From Inquilinus sp. KBS0705 (GTDB lineage Bacteria; Bacteroidota; Bacteroidia; Sphingobacteriales; Sphingobacteriaceae), in NCBI GenBank assembly GCA_005938025.2, contig VCCI02000003.1:434001-498000 (forward strand): DNA of 64,000 nucleotides, read 5' to 3'. The notes beneath the pieces are model-generated. The model saw only the letters and a list, made by a program, of their open reading frames with translations, was not told where the DNA came from and did not search any database. The stretch's first letter is position 1. Each line of letters starts with the position of its first letter. The translations under genes and the position numbers were made by a program. Positions 54,045-62,044 of the stretch are shown here, piece after piece.

Positions 54045-55592
54045 ATGGCCGAAAAGAAATTTACTACCAGTTCGGGCATCGAGGTTAAAGAGGTTTATAC
54101 CCAACCATCGGGCATGAATGAATTGCCGGGCGAATACCCGTACACCCGGGGCATTCAAAAGGATATGTACCGCGGCAAACCCTGGACCATGCGCCAGTAT
54201 GCCGGTTTTTCTACCGCCGAAGAAAGTAACAAACGTTACCACTATTTACTAAGCCAGGGCACCATGGGCTTATCTGTAGCGTTTGACCTGCCCACCCAAA
54301 TAGGGTATGATAGCGACCACGAACTATCTGAAGGTGAAGTAGGCAAGGTAGGCGTAGCGATAGATTCGTTAAAAGATATGGAGGTATTGTTTGATGGCAT
54401 ACAGCTAAAAGACATCACTACCAGCATGACCATTAATGCCACCGCGGCCATATTACTGGCCATGTACATCGCGTTAGCAAAAAAACAAGGTGCCGATTTA
54501 AAACAGATAAGCGGTACCATACAAAACGATATATTAAAGGAGTATGCGGCAAGGGGCACCTATATATACCCGCCAGAGCCCTCTATGCGCCTTATAACCG
54601 ATATTTTTGAGTATTGCAGCAAAGAGGTGCCTAAATGGAATACAATATCCATATCGGGCTATCACATTCGCGAAGCCGGCTCAACCGCTGTGCAGGAGCT
54701 GGCCTTTACGCTGGCCAATGGCAAAACGTATTTAAAAGCAGCGCTTGATAAGGGCCTTGATATAAACATATTTGCAAAAAGGCTATCGTTCTTTTTTAAT
54801 TGCCATAACAACTTTTTCGAGGAGATAGCCAAATTCAGGGCGGCAAGGCGCATGTGGGCGCATATTACCAAAGAGCTTGGCGCTACCGATGCAGGGGCGC
54901 AAAAATTGCGTTTTCATACTCAAACGGGCGGCTCAACCCTTACCGCGCAGCAACCCATGAACAATATTGTAAGGGTGAGCATGCAGGCATTAGCCGCAGT
55001 ACTGGGCGGCACGCAATCGTTACATACCAATGGTTACGACGAAGCCTTGTCATTACCCACAGAAGCAGCCGCCAAAATAGCCCTGCGCACGCAGCAGATC
55101 ATCGCGTTTGAAAGCGGAGCTACCGATACGGTTGACCCGCTGGCAGGCTCGTACTTTATTGAGGCCTTAACCAACGAGCTGGAAACAGCCGCGCAGGTAT
55201 ATATAGATAAGATAGATGCCATGGGTGGATCTGTTAAAGCTATAGAGCAGGATTACATGCAGCAGCAGATAGCCGACGCGGCTTACCAGTACCAAAACGA
55301 CATTGAAAGCGGCGAACGGGTGTTGGTTGGGGTGAATAAATTTATTCAGCCTGAGGCAGTGGCAGATAGCGTTTTTAGGGTTGATGATTCTATCAGAAAG
55401 AAACAAATACAACAAATTCAGCGTTTAAAAATTGAAAGAAACGATGCTGAGGTGGACCTGGCGCTGCAAAATTTAGAGGCTGCAGCCCGTGGAACGGACA
55501 ACCTGATGCCGCTTATTTTAACGGCAGTTGAATGTTATGCAACACTTGGTGAAATTGCAGATACGCTGCGGAAAGTTTTTGGAGAGTATTGA
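54045..55592 (+). CDS. Methylmalonyl-CoA mutase large (substrate) subunit, no B12 domain
   Basis: 515 residues, the TIM-barrel substrate domain alone. It resembles the separate 'large subunit' of archaeal-type mutases. YPYTRGI and [15 protein letters not shown] carry the Tyr/Arg pair that favours methylmalonyl-CoA over isobutyryl-CoA, and [26 protein letters not shown] and [13 protein letters not shown] are family marks. The cobalamin-binding subunit (with DxHxxG) and the MeaB chaperone are not here and must be encoded elsewhere. Function is isomerisation of methylmalonyl- to succinyl-CoA, important for propionate metabolism; B12 dependence is inferred. Confidence 0.87.
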   Translation: MAEKKFTTSSGIEVKEVYTQPSGMNELPGEYPYTRGIQKDMYRGKPWTMRQYAGFSTAEESNKRYHYLLSQGTMGLSVAFDLPTQIGYDSDHELSEGEVGKVGVAIDSLKDMEVLFDGIQLKDITTSMTINATAAILLAMYIALAKKQGADLKQISGTIQNDILKEYAARGTYIYPPEPSMRLITDIFEYCSKEVPKWNTISISGYHIREAGSTAVQELAFTLANGKTYLKAALDKGLDINIFAKRLSFFFNCHNNFFEEIAKFRAARRMWAHITKELGATDAGAQKLRFHTQTGGSTLTAQQPMNNIVRVSMQALAAVLGGTQSLHTNGYDEALSLPTEAAAKIALRTQQIIAFESGATDTVDPLAGSYFIEALTNELETAAQVYIDKIDAMGGSVKAIEQDYMQQQIADAAYQYQNDIESGERVLVGVNKFIQPEAVADSVFRVDDSIRKKQIQQIQRLKIERNDAEVDLALQNLEAAARGTDNLMPLILTAVECYATLGEIADTLRKVFGEY

Positions 55593-55911
55593 TAAAATTA
55601 TTGTCTTAATAGTTATTTATTTTAAGCAATAACGAGGTGGTTTTTAGTGCTTAAAAACAACAAAATTATTGTTTAAACTTTTAAAAATGCCCTACGATGC
55701 AACAGGGGCATAAAATATGTTGTTGCATGCGAAATATAATATTAAATATGGATTTAAAGCAAGTATAAGGCGTTTTTTTTGGAAATATATTTTCAAAAAA
55801 ATGTTAAATAATATTTTTTAATCCGCTTTTTTTTAGAATATTCGATGTTCCGTAGCAGGCTAAAAACTTGTGTAAGCGGATACTGAAAATCAAGAGATTA
55901 CTGACACTTAT
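55593..55911. promoter_or_regulatory. AT-rich dnaA upstream region with two dyads
   Basis: The 319-nt spacer is strongly AT-rich. It contains ATGCAACA(55697-55704)-N16-TGTTGCAT(55721-55728) and ATCCGCTT(55821-55828)-N45-AAGCGGAT(55874-55881). I find no TTATCCACA-type DnaA-box cluster, so it reads as a regulatory region and not a replication origin. No other feature is visible. Confidence 0.5.
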
Positions 55912-57336
55912 ATGGAAAAAACTTGTACTAACGTTTGGAATAGCTGCCTTCAAATTATAAAAGATAACATTCCGGCACAAAGCTTTAAAACCTGGTTTGA
56001 GCCAATAAAAGCTTTGAGGATGGATGGTAGCGTTCTGACGATACAAGTACCGAGTTTGTTTTTTTATGAGTGGCTTGAAGAACATTATGTAGGGTTGTTG
56101 CGTAAAACAATTAAAAAGCAACTGGGCGATGAAGGAAGATTAGAATACAACATTGTTGTAGAGCAATCTTCAAGCAAGCCGTACACTACTAACATGCCAT
56201 CAAACGGAAACGGTGCTGAATCTAAAAATCAGTCTATGCCGATACCAATTTCAATTAACAAGGATATTAAGAACCCGTTTGTAATACCGGGCCTTAAAAA
56301 GCTGAACGTTGACCCGCAGTTGAACCGTAATTACACCTTCGAGAATTTTGTTGAAGGCGATTGCAACCGTTTGGCCCGTTCTGCCGGTTATGCCGTTGCT
56401 GCCAAACCAGGCGGTACATCATTTAACCCATTAATGATATATGGTGGCGTTGGTTTAGGTAAAACCCACCTTGCCCAAGCTATTGGTAACGAAATTAAAC
56501 GCTCGTTACCCGATAAACTGGTGCTTTACGTTAGCTGCGAAAAATTTACCCAGCAGTTTGTAGATGCCCTTAAGCACAACAACATAAACGATTTTGTGAA
56601 TTTTTACCAGGCCATTGATGTACTGATAATGGATGATGTGCACAACTTTGCCGGTAAAGAAAAAACACAGGATTTCTTTTTCCATATTTTTAACCACCTG
56701 CACCAAAGCGGTAAACAGCTTATCATTACATCTGATAAAGCACCTAAGGATCTGGCCGGTTTAGAAGAGCGCCTTTTGTCGCGTTTTAAATGGGGCCTTT
56801 CGGCAGATTTGCAGATACCTGATCTGGAAACCCGTATGGCTATCCTGAAAAATAAAATTTACCAGGATGGTATCGAGTTATCAAACGATGTGGTAGAATA
56901 CGTTGCCCATAATATTGATAACAATGTGCGCGAATTGGAAGGCGCCATGGTATCGTTATTAGCGCAGTCGACCCTTAACCGTAAAGAGATAGACCTTAAC
57001 CTTGCCAAGCAAATGCTGAAGAATTTTGTAAAAAATTCGGCCAAGGAAATTTCAATGGAATATATACAAAGCCTGGTTTGCGAGTACTTTGAAGTGCCTA
57101 TAGAGATGGTGAAATCGCAAACCCGCAAACGCGAGATAGTACAGGCCCGCCAAATATCAATGTATCTGGCAAAGGCGCATACTAAAAGCTCGTTAAAATC
57201 AATTGGGAGTTTCTTTGGTGGCCGTGACCACTCTACCGTAATTTACGCCTGCCAAACTGTTGAGGATTTAATTGATACCGACAAAAAATTCAAAGGCTAC
57301 GTAGCCGATATACAGAAGAAGCTAAAAATGTCGTAA
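55912..57336 (+). CDS. dnaA: Chromosomal replication initiator protein DnaA
   Basis: 474 residues. Domain I (about 1-85) starts NVWNSCLQIIKDNIPAQSFKTWFEP, a linker domain II follows, the AAA+ domain III has Walker A GGVGLGKTH (178-186) and Walker B VLIMDDVHNF, and domain IV has the DNA-binding GGRDHSTVIYACQTVEDLI. It unwinds the origin. The gene follows the mutase gene, not dnaN/recF as in many bacteria, which is common in Bacteroidota. Expression is probably governed by the upstream dyads. A GC-rich terminator follows. Confidence 0.97.
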   Translation: MEKTCTNVWNSCLQIIKDNIPAQSFKTWFEPIKALRMDGSVLTIQVPSLFFYEWLEEHYVGLLRKTIKKQLGDEGRLEYNIVVEQSSSKPYTTNMPSNGNGAESKNQSMPIPISINKDIKNPFVIPGLKKLNVDPQLNRNYTFENFVEGDCNRLARSAGYAVAAKPGGTSFNPLMIYGGVGLGKTHLAQAIGNEIKRSLPDKLVLYVSCEKFTQQFVDALKHNNINDFVNFYQAIDVLIMDDVHNFAGKEKTQDFFFHIFNHLHQSGKQLIITSDKAPKDLAGLEERLLSRFKWGLSADLQIPDLETRMAILKNKIYQDGIELSNDVVEYVAHNIDNNVRELEGAMVSLLAQSTLNRKEIDLNLAKQMLKNFVKNSAKEISMEYIQSLVCEYFEVPIEMVKSQTRKREIVQARQISMYLAKAHTKSSLKSIGSFFGGRDHSTVIYACQTVEDLIDTDKKFKGYVADIQKKLKMS

Positions 57337-57356
57337 ACGACTTTATAATATAAATG

Positions 57357-57389
57357 AAAGGCTCTGCATTATGCGGGGCCTTTTGTGTT
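57357..57389 (+). terminator. Rho-independent terminator after dnaA
   Basis: AAAGGCTCTGCA (57357-57368) pairs with TGCGGGGCCTTT (57372-57383), with G-T wobbles and a 3-nt loop, followed by a T-rich tract. Confidence 0.8.
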
Positions 57390-57400
57390 TATGCCCTCAG

Positions 57401-57446
57401 TCGCTCGGCTCCAGCCGAGTGACCACTATTAGCAGGCCTCCGGCCT
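57401..57446 (+). repeat. REP unit 1 (downstream of RAYT)
   Basis: TCGCTCGGCTCCAGCCGAGT stem-loop (57401-57422) with an adjoining AGGCC-TCC-GGCCT hairpin (57434-57446) and conserved TATTAGC between them. Units 2 and 3 flank the transposase on its other side. Confidence 0.9.
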
Positions 57447-57449
57447 CGG

Positions 57450-57980
57450 TTAACTCTCATCTACAATAAAAGGCGAATCCGGATTAGCACTGCTGTACAC
57501 ATAAGTGTATTCTTCATTAACTATCAAAGCCTTAACAGGGTTTTGGTGAATATAATTTACTTTTTGATCAAAGACTTCGTTGGTTATCAATTCAATAGGA
57601 TAAGTTGTTTTTTGCCAAAATTGATACTCGCTATTCTGACTTGTATTATTGGCAAAAAACTTAAATAAATACAATAGCCATTCTTTACGGCTTTCTACTT
57701 GGTTTAATTTAATTGCATCAATGATTTGTTTAGCTGTATAACTTTTCAAGTCTCTGATAATATCGGGCAATCGGTTTTCGTCATTGGCAACTATCAAGTG
57801 TATGTGGCTGCTCATGATACAATAAGCATAGACTTTTAATCCCTTGTTCTTTCTGCAAAATTCAAGGCTGGCAATAAAAATATCGCAATACTCACTGCGT
57901 GTAAAAACGTCTATCCACCCTACTACGGGTATAGTAACAAAAAACGGCCTGTCAGTATTGGCTTTTCTTAATTCGGACAT
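57450..57980 (-). CDS. REP-associated tyrosine transposase (RAYT, Y1/HUH family)
   Basis: 176 residues from the ATG giving MSELRKANTDRPFFV; a longer frame to a TTG at 58091 reads through a REP unit and is rejected. The HUH metal-binding motif is H59-I-H61 in MSSHIHLIV, preceded by GLKVYAYCIM; the C-terminal YIHQNPVKA segment is the conserved RAYT signature. RAYTs are single-copy IS200/IS605 relatives that nick and move REP hairpins. Cognate REP units stand on both sides, in both orientations, and no IS200-like ends or second ORF are present, as expected of a domesticated or self-limited transposase. Confidence 0.93.
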   Translation of the reverse strand: MSELRKANTDRPFFVTIPVVGWIDVFTRSEYCDIFIASLEFCRKNKGLKVYAYCIMSSHIHLIVANDENRLPDIIRDLKSYTAKQIIDAIKLNQVESRKEWLLYLFKFFANNTSQNSEYQFWQKTTYPIELITNEVFDQKVNYIHQNPVKALIVNEEYTYVYSSANPDSPFIVDES

Positions 57981-58015
57981 GATTCTAAAATACAATTTTT
58001 TTGAAGTTTTGAGGC

Positions 58016-58060
58016 GGCCGGAGGCCTTATAATATTGCTCACTCGGCAGGAGCCGAGCGA
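58016..58060 (-). repeat. REP unit 2 (inverted, 5' of RAYT)
   Basis: The reverse-complement orientation of unit 1: GGCC-GGA-GGCC (58016-58026) and TCACTCGGCAGGAGCCGAGC (58039-58060). One base differs in the loop-side stem. Confidence 0.9.
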
Positions 58061-58118
58061 GTGCATGTACCGAGTGAATGCTTATAGCCAAGATGGTTCA
58101 TATAATAAATACTGTCAG

Positions 58119-58163
58119 TCGCTCGGCTCCAGCCGAGTGACGGCTATTAGCAGGCCTCCGGCC
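58119..58163 (+). repeat. REP unit 3 (direct, 5' of RAYT)
   Basis: TCGCTCGGCTCCAGCCGAGT (58119-58140) with GGCC-TCC-GGCC (58153-58163) and the shared TATTAGCAGG linker, in the orientation of unit 1. Units 2 and 3 form an inverted pair. Confidence 0.9.
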
Positions 58164-58227
58164 GCCATTAACTTATTGATGTGTTATGCAAATATTTGTA
58201 TAAATTGCATTAACCAATAACCCACAC

Positions 58228-58680
58228 ATGAAAAAACTATTTATAGCTGCACTGCTGCTAACCTTTACTGCCCCCGCCTTTTGCCAAACTGATAAAGACG
58301 ATATCAAAAAAACAATTACAACTATGTTTGATGGGATGCGCAAAGGCGATAGCACAATGCTGCGCTCGGCATTTGCTAAGGGGATTGTTTTTCAGGGGGT
58401 AGCAAACAAAGGCGGAGATAATGTGGTGGAGACTGAAAGCGCTGATGCCTTTATTAGGGCCGTTGGCGCCCCGCATAAAGAGGTATGGGACGAACGCATT
58501 ACCTGGGGCGATATTAAAATAGACGGCCCCTTAGCCAGTGTATGGACCCCGTATAAGTTTTACCTGGGTGCGCAGTTTAGCCACTGCGGTATAGATTATT
58601 ACCAGTTATTAAAAACCAGTGCCGGCTGGAAGATCATTTACATTATTGATACGCGCCGCAAGGATAATTGCCCCGAGTAA
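58228..58680 (+). CDS. Secreted SnoaL/NTF2-like protein
   Basis: 150 residues with a signal peptide ending near PAFCQ (20). The remainder fits the DUF4440/SnoaL NTF2-like fold: an N-terminal helix (DDIKKTITTMFDGMRKGDSTML), then strands including WGDIKIDGPLASVWTPYKFY and a final GWKIIYIIDTRR. Such proteins bind or convert small molecules in a cone-shaped pocket, but the family is functionally diverse. It is the first gene after the REP region on the + strand; 81 nt separate it from a DUF4349 lipoprotein gene. Confidence 0.78.
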   Translation: MKKLFIAALLLTFTAPAFCQTDKDDIKKTITTMFDGMRKGDSTMLRSAFAKGIVFQGVANKGGDNVVETESADAFIRAVGAPHKEVWDERITWGDIKIDGPLASVWTPYKFYLGAQFSHCGIDYYQLLKTSAGWKIIYIIDTRRKDNCPE

Positions 58681-58761
58681 GTAACCCGCAATAAATAACC
58701 GGTTGCCATAGGGTTACTATTGCTTTGTAATTGGTATCAATACTAAACCAATTACAATCAC

Positions 58762-59610
58762 ATGAAAACAAAAATTTTAATGGCGCTGGCAGGCATAGTC
58801 TTGTTTGCTGCGTGTAAAGGCAATTACGACCGCAGAAGTAGCGAAAGTAGTGATAGCACATCCATTGCCCAGGAGAAAGCAATTGCCGACAAACCCAAGT
58901 TGGTAAAAAACGCAGGGATAAGCTTTAAAGTAAACAATGCGCGCCAAACCGGCGATTCTATTGCCAACTTAACGGCAAAGTATAACGGGTTAGTTATGCA
59001 TCACCAGCTGAGTTCGGAAGTGATGCATAGCGAAAAGATTTTTCTAAGTAATGACTCTATAAGGCAGGTGTCGGTAATAAACACTGTTGCTGACATGACC
59101 GTGAGAGTACCTTCTGAAAGATTGGAGGAATTTATAAATCAAGTTGGCCGTATGACTTTACACATAGACAGTATGCGGATGAATGTAGAGGATAAATCGG
59201 CAGATTATCTTTCTTCTCAACTTAAGGCTAAAAACAGGAAAGATTGGGTCTTGCAAAAGAAAGATGAAGGAGAAGCCAAAAATGCGGATGCTATTTTAGC
59301 AATGAAAGATAATGTAGTTGATAACCAGATAAACAATGTTAAAACAGATGCAGCGGTTAAATACAGCACTGTTGTTTTAAGCTTTTACCAAAATAGCACG
59401 GTGGATAATGAAGTGTTAGCTAATGATGACCCTTCAGCTTACCACGCTCCATTTTTTAATCGCCTTGGTATGGCACTTGCAAATGGCTGGTATGTATTTG
59501 CCGATATCATATTTGCTCTTGCCAACCTGTGGGTATTTATATTAGCAGGTGTTGGTGCATGGTTTTTATTTAGGCTTTATAAACGCAAGCACCCTGCAAT
59601 AAAGCTTTGA
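58762..59610 (+). CDS. DUF4349 lipoprotein with C-terminal membrane helix
   Basis: 282 residues. Signal peptide with lipobox LFAAC (Cys 19). The body matches DUF4349: VKNAGISFKVNNARQTGDSIANL, ADMTVRVPSERLEEFINQVG, a central coiled-coil region (about 130-175) and a final helix (about 250-272) with a basic tail. It could therefore be held at two membranes or be anchored at both ends. The function is unknown; relatives are inner-membrane or surface-associated. Confidence 0.78.
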   Translation: MKTKILMALAGIVLFAACKGNYDRRSSESSDSTSIAQEKAIADKPKLVKNAGISFKVNNARQTGDSIANLTAKYNGLVMHHQLSSEVMHSEKIFLSNDSIRQVSVINTVADMTVRVPSERLEEFINQVGRMTLHIDSMRMNVEDKSADYLSSQLKAKNRKDWVLQKKDEGEAKNADAILAMKDNVVDNQINNVKTDAAVKYSTVVLSFYQNSTVDNEVLANDDPSAYHAPFFNRLGMALANGWYVFADIIFALANLWVFILAGVGAWFLFRLYKRKHPAIKL

Positions 59611-59680
59611 TGAAACTTGCGCTGGTGTGTTAACCTAACAATAAATATTTCGTTTAACTTTTTTAATTGGAATTAAATTC

Positions 59681-59688
59681 TATATTAG
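59681..59688 (+). promoter_or_regulatory. -7 box of intergenic RNA copy B
   Basis: TATATTAG, identical to the box of copy A, with the same TTGnAATTAAA block just in front. Confidence 0.45.
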
Positions 59689-59818
59689 TAAGCGGGGGGA
59701 AACGAAAAAAAGAGAAAAAATTCCCCTATGGTAAACAAAAAAATGGAATATTTTACAGCTAAGCCTGTAAAGCTCACAGTTTACATATGCCTGTAATCAA
59801 TTTTTGATTACTACAGGC
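59689..59818 (+). ncRNA. Candidate small RNA, copy B
   Basis: Four successive hairpins are possible: GGGGAA(59696-59701)/TTCCCC(59721-59726) around an A-rich loop, GTAAA(59731)/TTTAC(59756) around CAAAAAAATGGAATAT, TGTAAA(59766)/TTTACA(59785), and GCCTGTAATCA/TGATTAC-TAC-AGGC (59789-59818). The first stem has a sequence different from copy A but the same position, and the A-rich loop sequence is kept. There is no ORF. The spacer is 319 nt; downstream of the element only the M13 gene's own leader is seen. Confidence 0.5.
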
Positions 59819-59929
59819 CTGTTCACAAAGTTAACCACCCAATTTCCGACTTATTTTAATGTGTTCGTGATGCGTGCGCATCAAATATTGAATAAATAAC
59901 GATACTTTTATTTTTATAAAAACCAATCA

Positions 59930-61975
59930 ATGAAATTAGTAAAATACCTTTTGTTAGCCTTGCCGGCAATAATTGTGGCAGGCTGCCAGCAACCCAAAAG
60001 CGATGAGGCCAGTGTGCCTAAACGTACTATGTTTTTTGATAAAACAGGAATGGATACCACGGTAAAACCCGGCGATAATTTCTTTTTATATGCCAGCGGT
60101 ACCTGGATGAAAAAAACAGAGATACCACCATCGCAAACTGGTTGGGGCTCGTTTTATACACTGAGCGAGGATAACGAAAAAAACCTGCACGCTATTTTAG
60201 AAGCAGCCATAAAAAACGACAATGGTAAAGGTAGTAAAGAGCAAAAAGTTGCCGACCTGTATACCAGTGGTATGGATACCGTAGCTATCGAAAAACTGGG
60301 TTACGAGCCCGTTAAACCACTATTAGCAAAGATAAATGGTGTAAAAACCTATCAGGACCTGATCTATTTGGCGGCAGACGGCTACAAGGATGGTAATGGT
60401 TATTTATTAGGCTTTTATGTATCGCCTGATGATAAGATCAGCACGCAAAACATCGCTCACTTTGACCAGGCCGGTTTAGGCTTACCCAACCGCGATTATT
60501 ATTTTAATACGGATTCGGCAACTGTAAAAATACGTGCAGAGTATATCAAATACATAACCAAGCTGTTTACCTTAACAGGCACAGATGCGGCTACTGCTGC
60601 TAAAAAGGCCGCAGCTATTTTGGCGCTTGAAACAAAGATCGCCCAATCGCACCTAACACCAACTGAACTGCGCGACCCGGTAAAAAACTATAACAAGTTT
60701 GTAGTGGCCGACTTGCAAAAACAAGTGCCTGATATTGATGTAAAAGAGGTTTTTAGCCATTTAGGCTTAAAAGCCGATAGTGTTTTAGTTGGCCAGCCTA
60801 ATTACTTTAAGGCGCTTGATAACTTATTAAAAACGCAACCCATTGATGTTTGGAAGGATAAGTTAACGTTTAGTGCACTGAACGATGCATCAACTTACCT
60901 AAGTAAAAGCTTTAGAGATGCCAACTTTGATTTTAACGGACGCATATTAAATGGCCAAAAACAGCAAAGAGAACGCTGGAAAACAGTTACCAATAACGTT
61001 GATGGTGGCCTTGGCGAGTTAATTGGGCAGCTATACGTCGAAAAATATTTTACACCCGAAGCTAAAAGCCGCATGCTTGCACTGGTTAATAACCTGATTG
61101 GTGTTTATAAGGAACGTATTGAAAAGCTTGATTGGATGAGTGCCGAAACCAAAAAGAACGCCCTGGAAAAATTGGCTGCATTCACCAAAAAGATAGGCTA
61201 CCCTGATAAGTGGAAAAAATATGATGATGTAGAAATAAGCAAAGATGCCTATTATGCCAATATGGAATCTGTCAGTAAGCACAATTATAAAAAGATGATA
61301 GAGAAGGTTGGTAAACCGGTTGACAAAACCGAATGGGGTATGACGCCGCCAACTGTAAATGCTTACTATAACCCAAGCTTTAACGAGATCGTATTCCCGG
61401 CGGGTATACTGCAGTTTCCATTCTTTGATAAAGATGCCGATGATGCTGTAAACTACGGGGCAATTGGTGCGGTAATAGGCCACGAAATGACGCATGGATT
61501 TGATGATCAGGGTCGTCAGTATGATAAAGACGGTAACCTTAAAGATTGGTGGACCAAGGAAGACGCGTCTAAATTTAAAAGCAAGGTGCAAATAATGATA
61601 GACCAATATAATGGCTATACGGTATTAAACAACCTGCATGTAAATGGAAGCCTTACACAGGGCGAAAACCTGGCCGATATTGGCGGGATAGCCATAGCCT
61701 ACCAGGCCTTTAAAAATACACCGCAAGGTAAAAGCGATAAAAAAATTGACGGTTTTACACCCGATCAGCGTTTCTTCTTATCCTTTGCACAAGTATGGAG
61801 GGTTAAAAGCCGCGACGAAGTGATGCGCATGCGCATAAGCCTCGACCCGCACTCGCCCGAAATGTATCGTGTTAACGGACCGCTGTCAAACATGCCTGCA
61901 TTTTATGATGCCTTTGGTATTAAACCGGGCGACAAGATGTACCGCGATGAAAAGAATAGGGTAAAAGTTTGGTAA
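59930..61975 (+). CDS. M13 (neprilysin-like) zinc endopeptidase, lipoprotein
   Basis: 681 residues. Lipobox IVAGC (Cys 19) anchors it. The M13 N-terminal domain runs from about 40 to 430. The catalytic motif is HEMTHGFDD, with the third ligand Glu in ENLADIGG; NAYYNPSFNEIVFPAGILQ is the upstream signature. The ending, KMYRDEKNRVKVW, corresponds to the C-terminal CxxW motif with Cys absent, as in other bacterial PepO proteins. It cleaves short peptides at the cell surface or periplasm. A bidirectional terminator separates it from ettA. Confidence 0.95.
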   Translation: MKLVKYLLLALPAIIVAGCQQPKSDEASVPKRTMFFDKTGMDTTVKPGDNFFLYASGTWMKKTEIPPSQTGWGSFYTLSEDNEKNLHAILEAAIKNDNGKGSKEQKVADLYTSGMDTVAIEKLGYEPVKPLLAKINGVKTYQDLIYLAADGYKDGNGYLLGFYVSPDDKISTQNIAHFDQAGLGLPNRDYYFNTDSATVKIRAEYIKYITKLFTLTGTDAATAAKKAAAILALETKIAQSHLTPTELRDPVKNYNKFVVADLQKQVPDIDVKEVFSHLGLKADSVLVGQPNYFKALDNLLKTQPIDVWKDKLTFSALNDASTYLSKSFRDANFDFNGRILNGQKQQRERWKTVTNNVDGGLGELIGQLYVEKYFTPEAKSRMLALVNNLIGVYKERIEKLDWMSAETKKNALEKLAAFTKKIGYPDKWKKYDDVEISKDAYYANMESVSKHNYKKMIEKVGKPVDKTEWGMTPPTVNAYYNPSFNEIVFPAGILQFPFFDKDADDAVNYGAIGAVIGHEMTHGFDDQGRQYDKDGNLKDWWTKEDASKFKSKVQIMIDQYNGYTVLNNLHVNGSLTQGENLADIGGIAIAYQAFKNTPQGKSDKKIDGFTPDQRFFLSFAQVWRVKSRDEVMRMRISLDPHSPEMYRVNGPLSNMPAFYDAFGIKPGDKMYRDEKNRVKVW

Positions 61976-61994
61976 TAACTAAGCTATTTGATAC

Positions 61995-62027
61995 AAAAAA
62001 TGCCACCTATAGGGGTGGCATTTTTTA
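61995..62027. terminator. Bidirectional terminator between M13 and ettA
   Basis: AAAAAATGCCACC (61995-62007) pairs with GGTGGCATTTTTT (62014-62026) with a 6-nt loop. A and T runs on both sides. Confidence 0.9.
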
Positions 62028-62044
62028 TTTGTATAGTGCGGTTA

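Noticed and set aside
55593..55911. Replication origin next to dnaA
   Set aside because: AT-rich and with dyads, but no cluster of DnaA boxes, and dnaN, recF or gidA are not near.
57981..58091. N-terminal extension of the RAYT to a TTG at 58091
   Set aside because: The extra residues are translated REP unit 2; the ATG at 57980 gives the normal family N-terminus.
61031..61606. Antisense frame of 191 codons inside the M13 peptidase gene
   Set aside because: No motif or start context; it covers the zinc site of the real gene and is a coding shadow.
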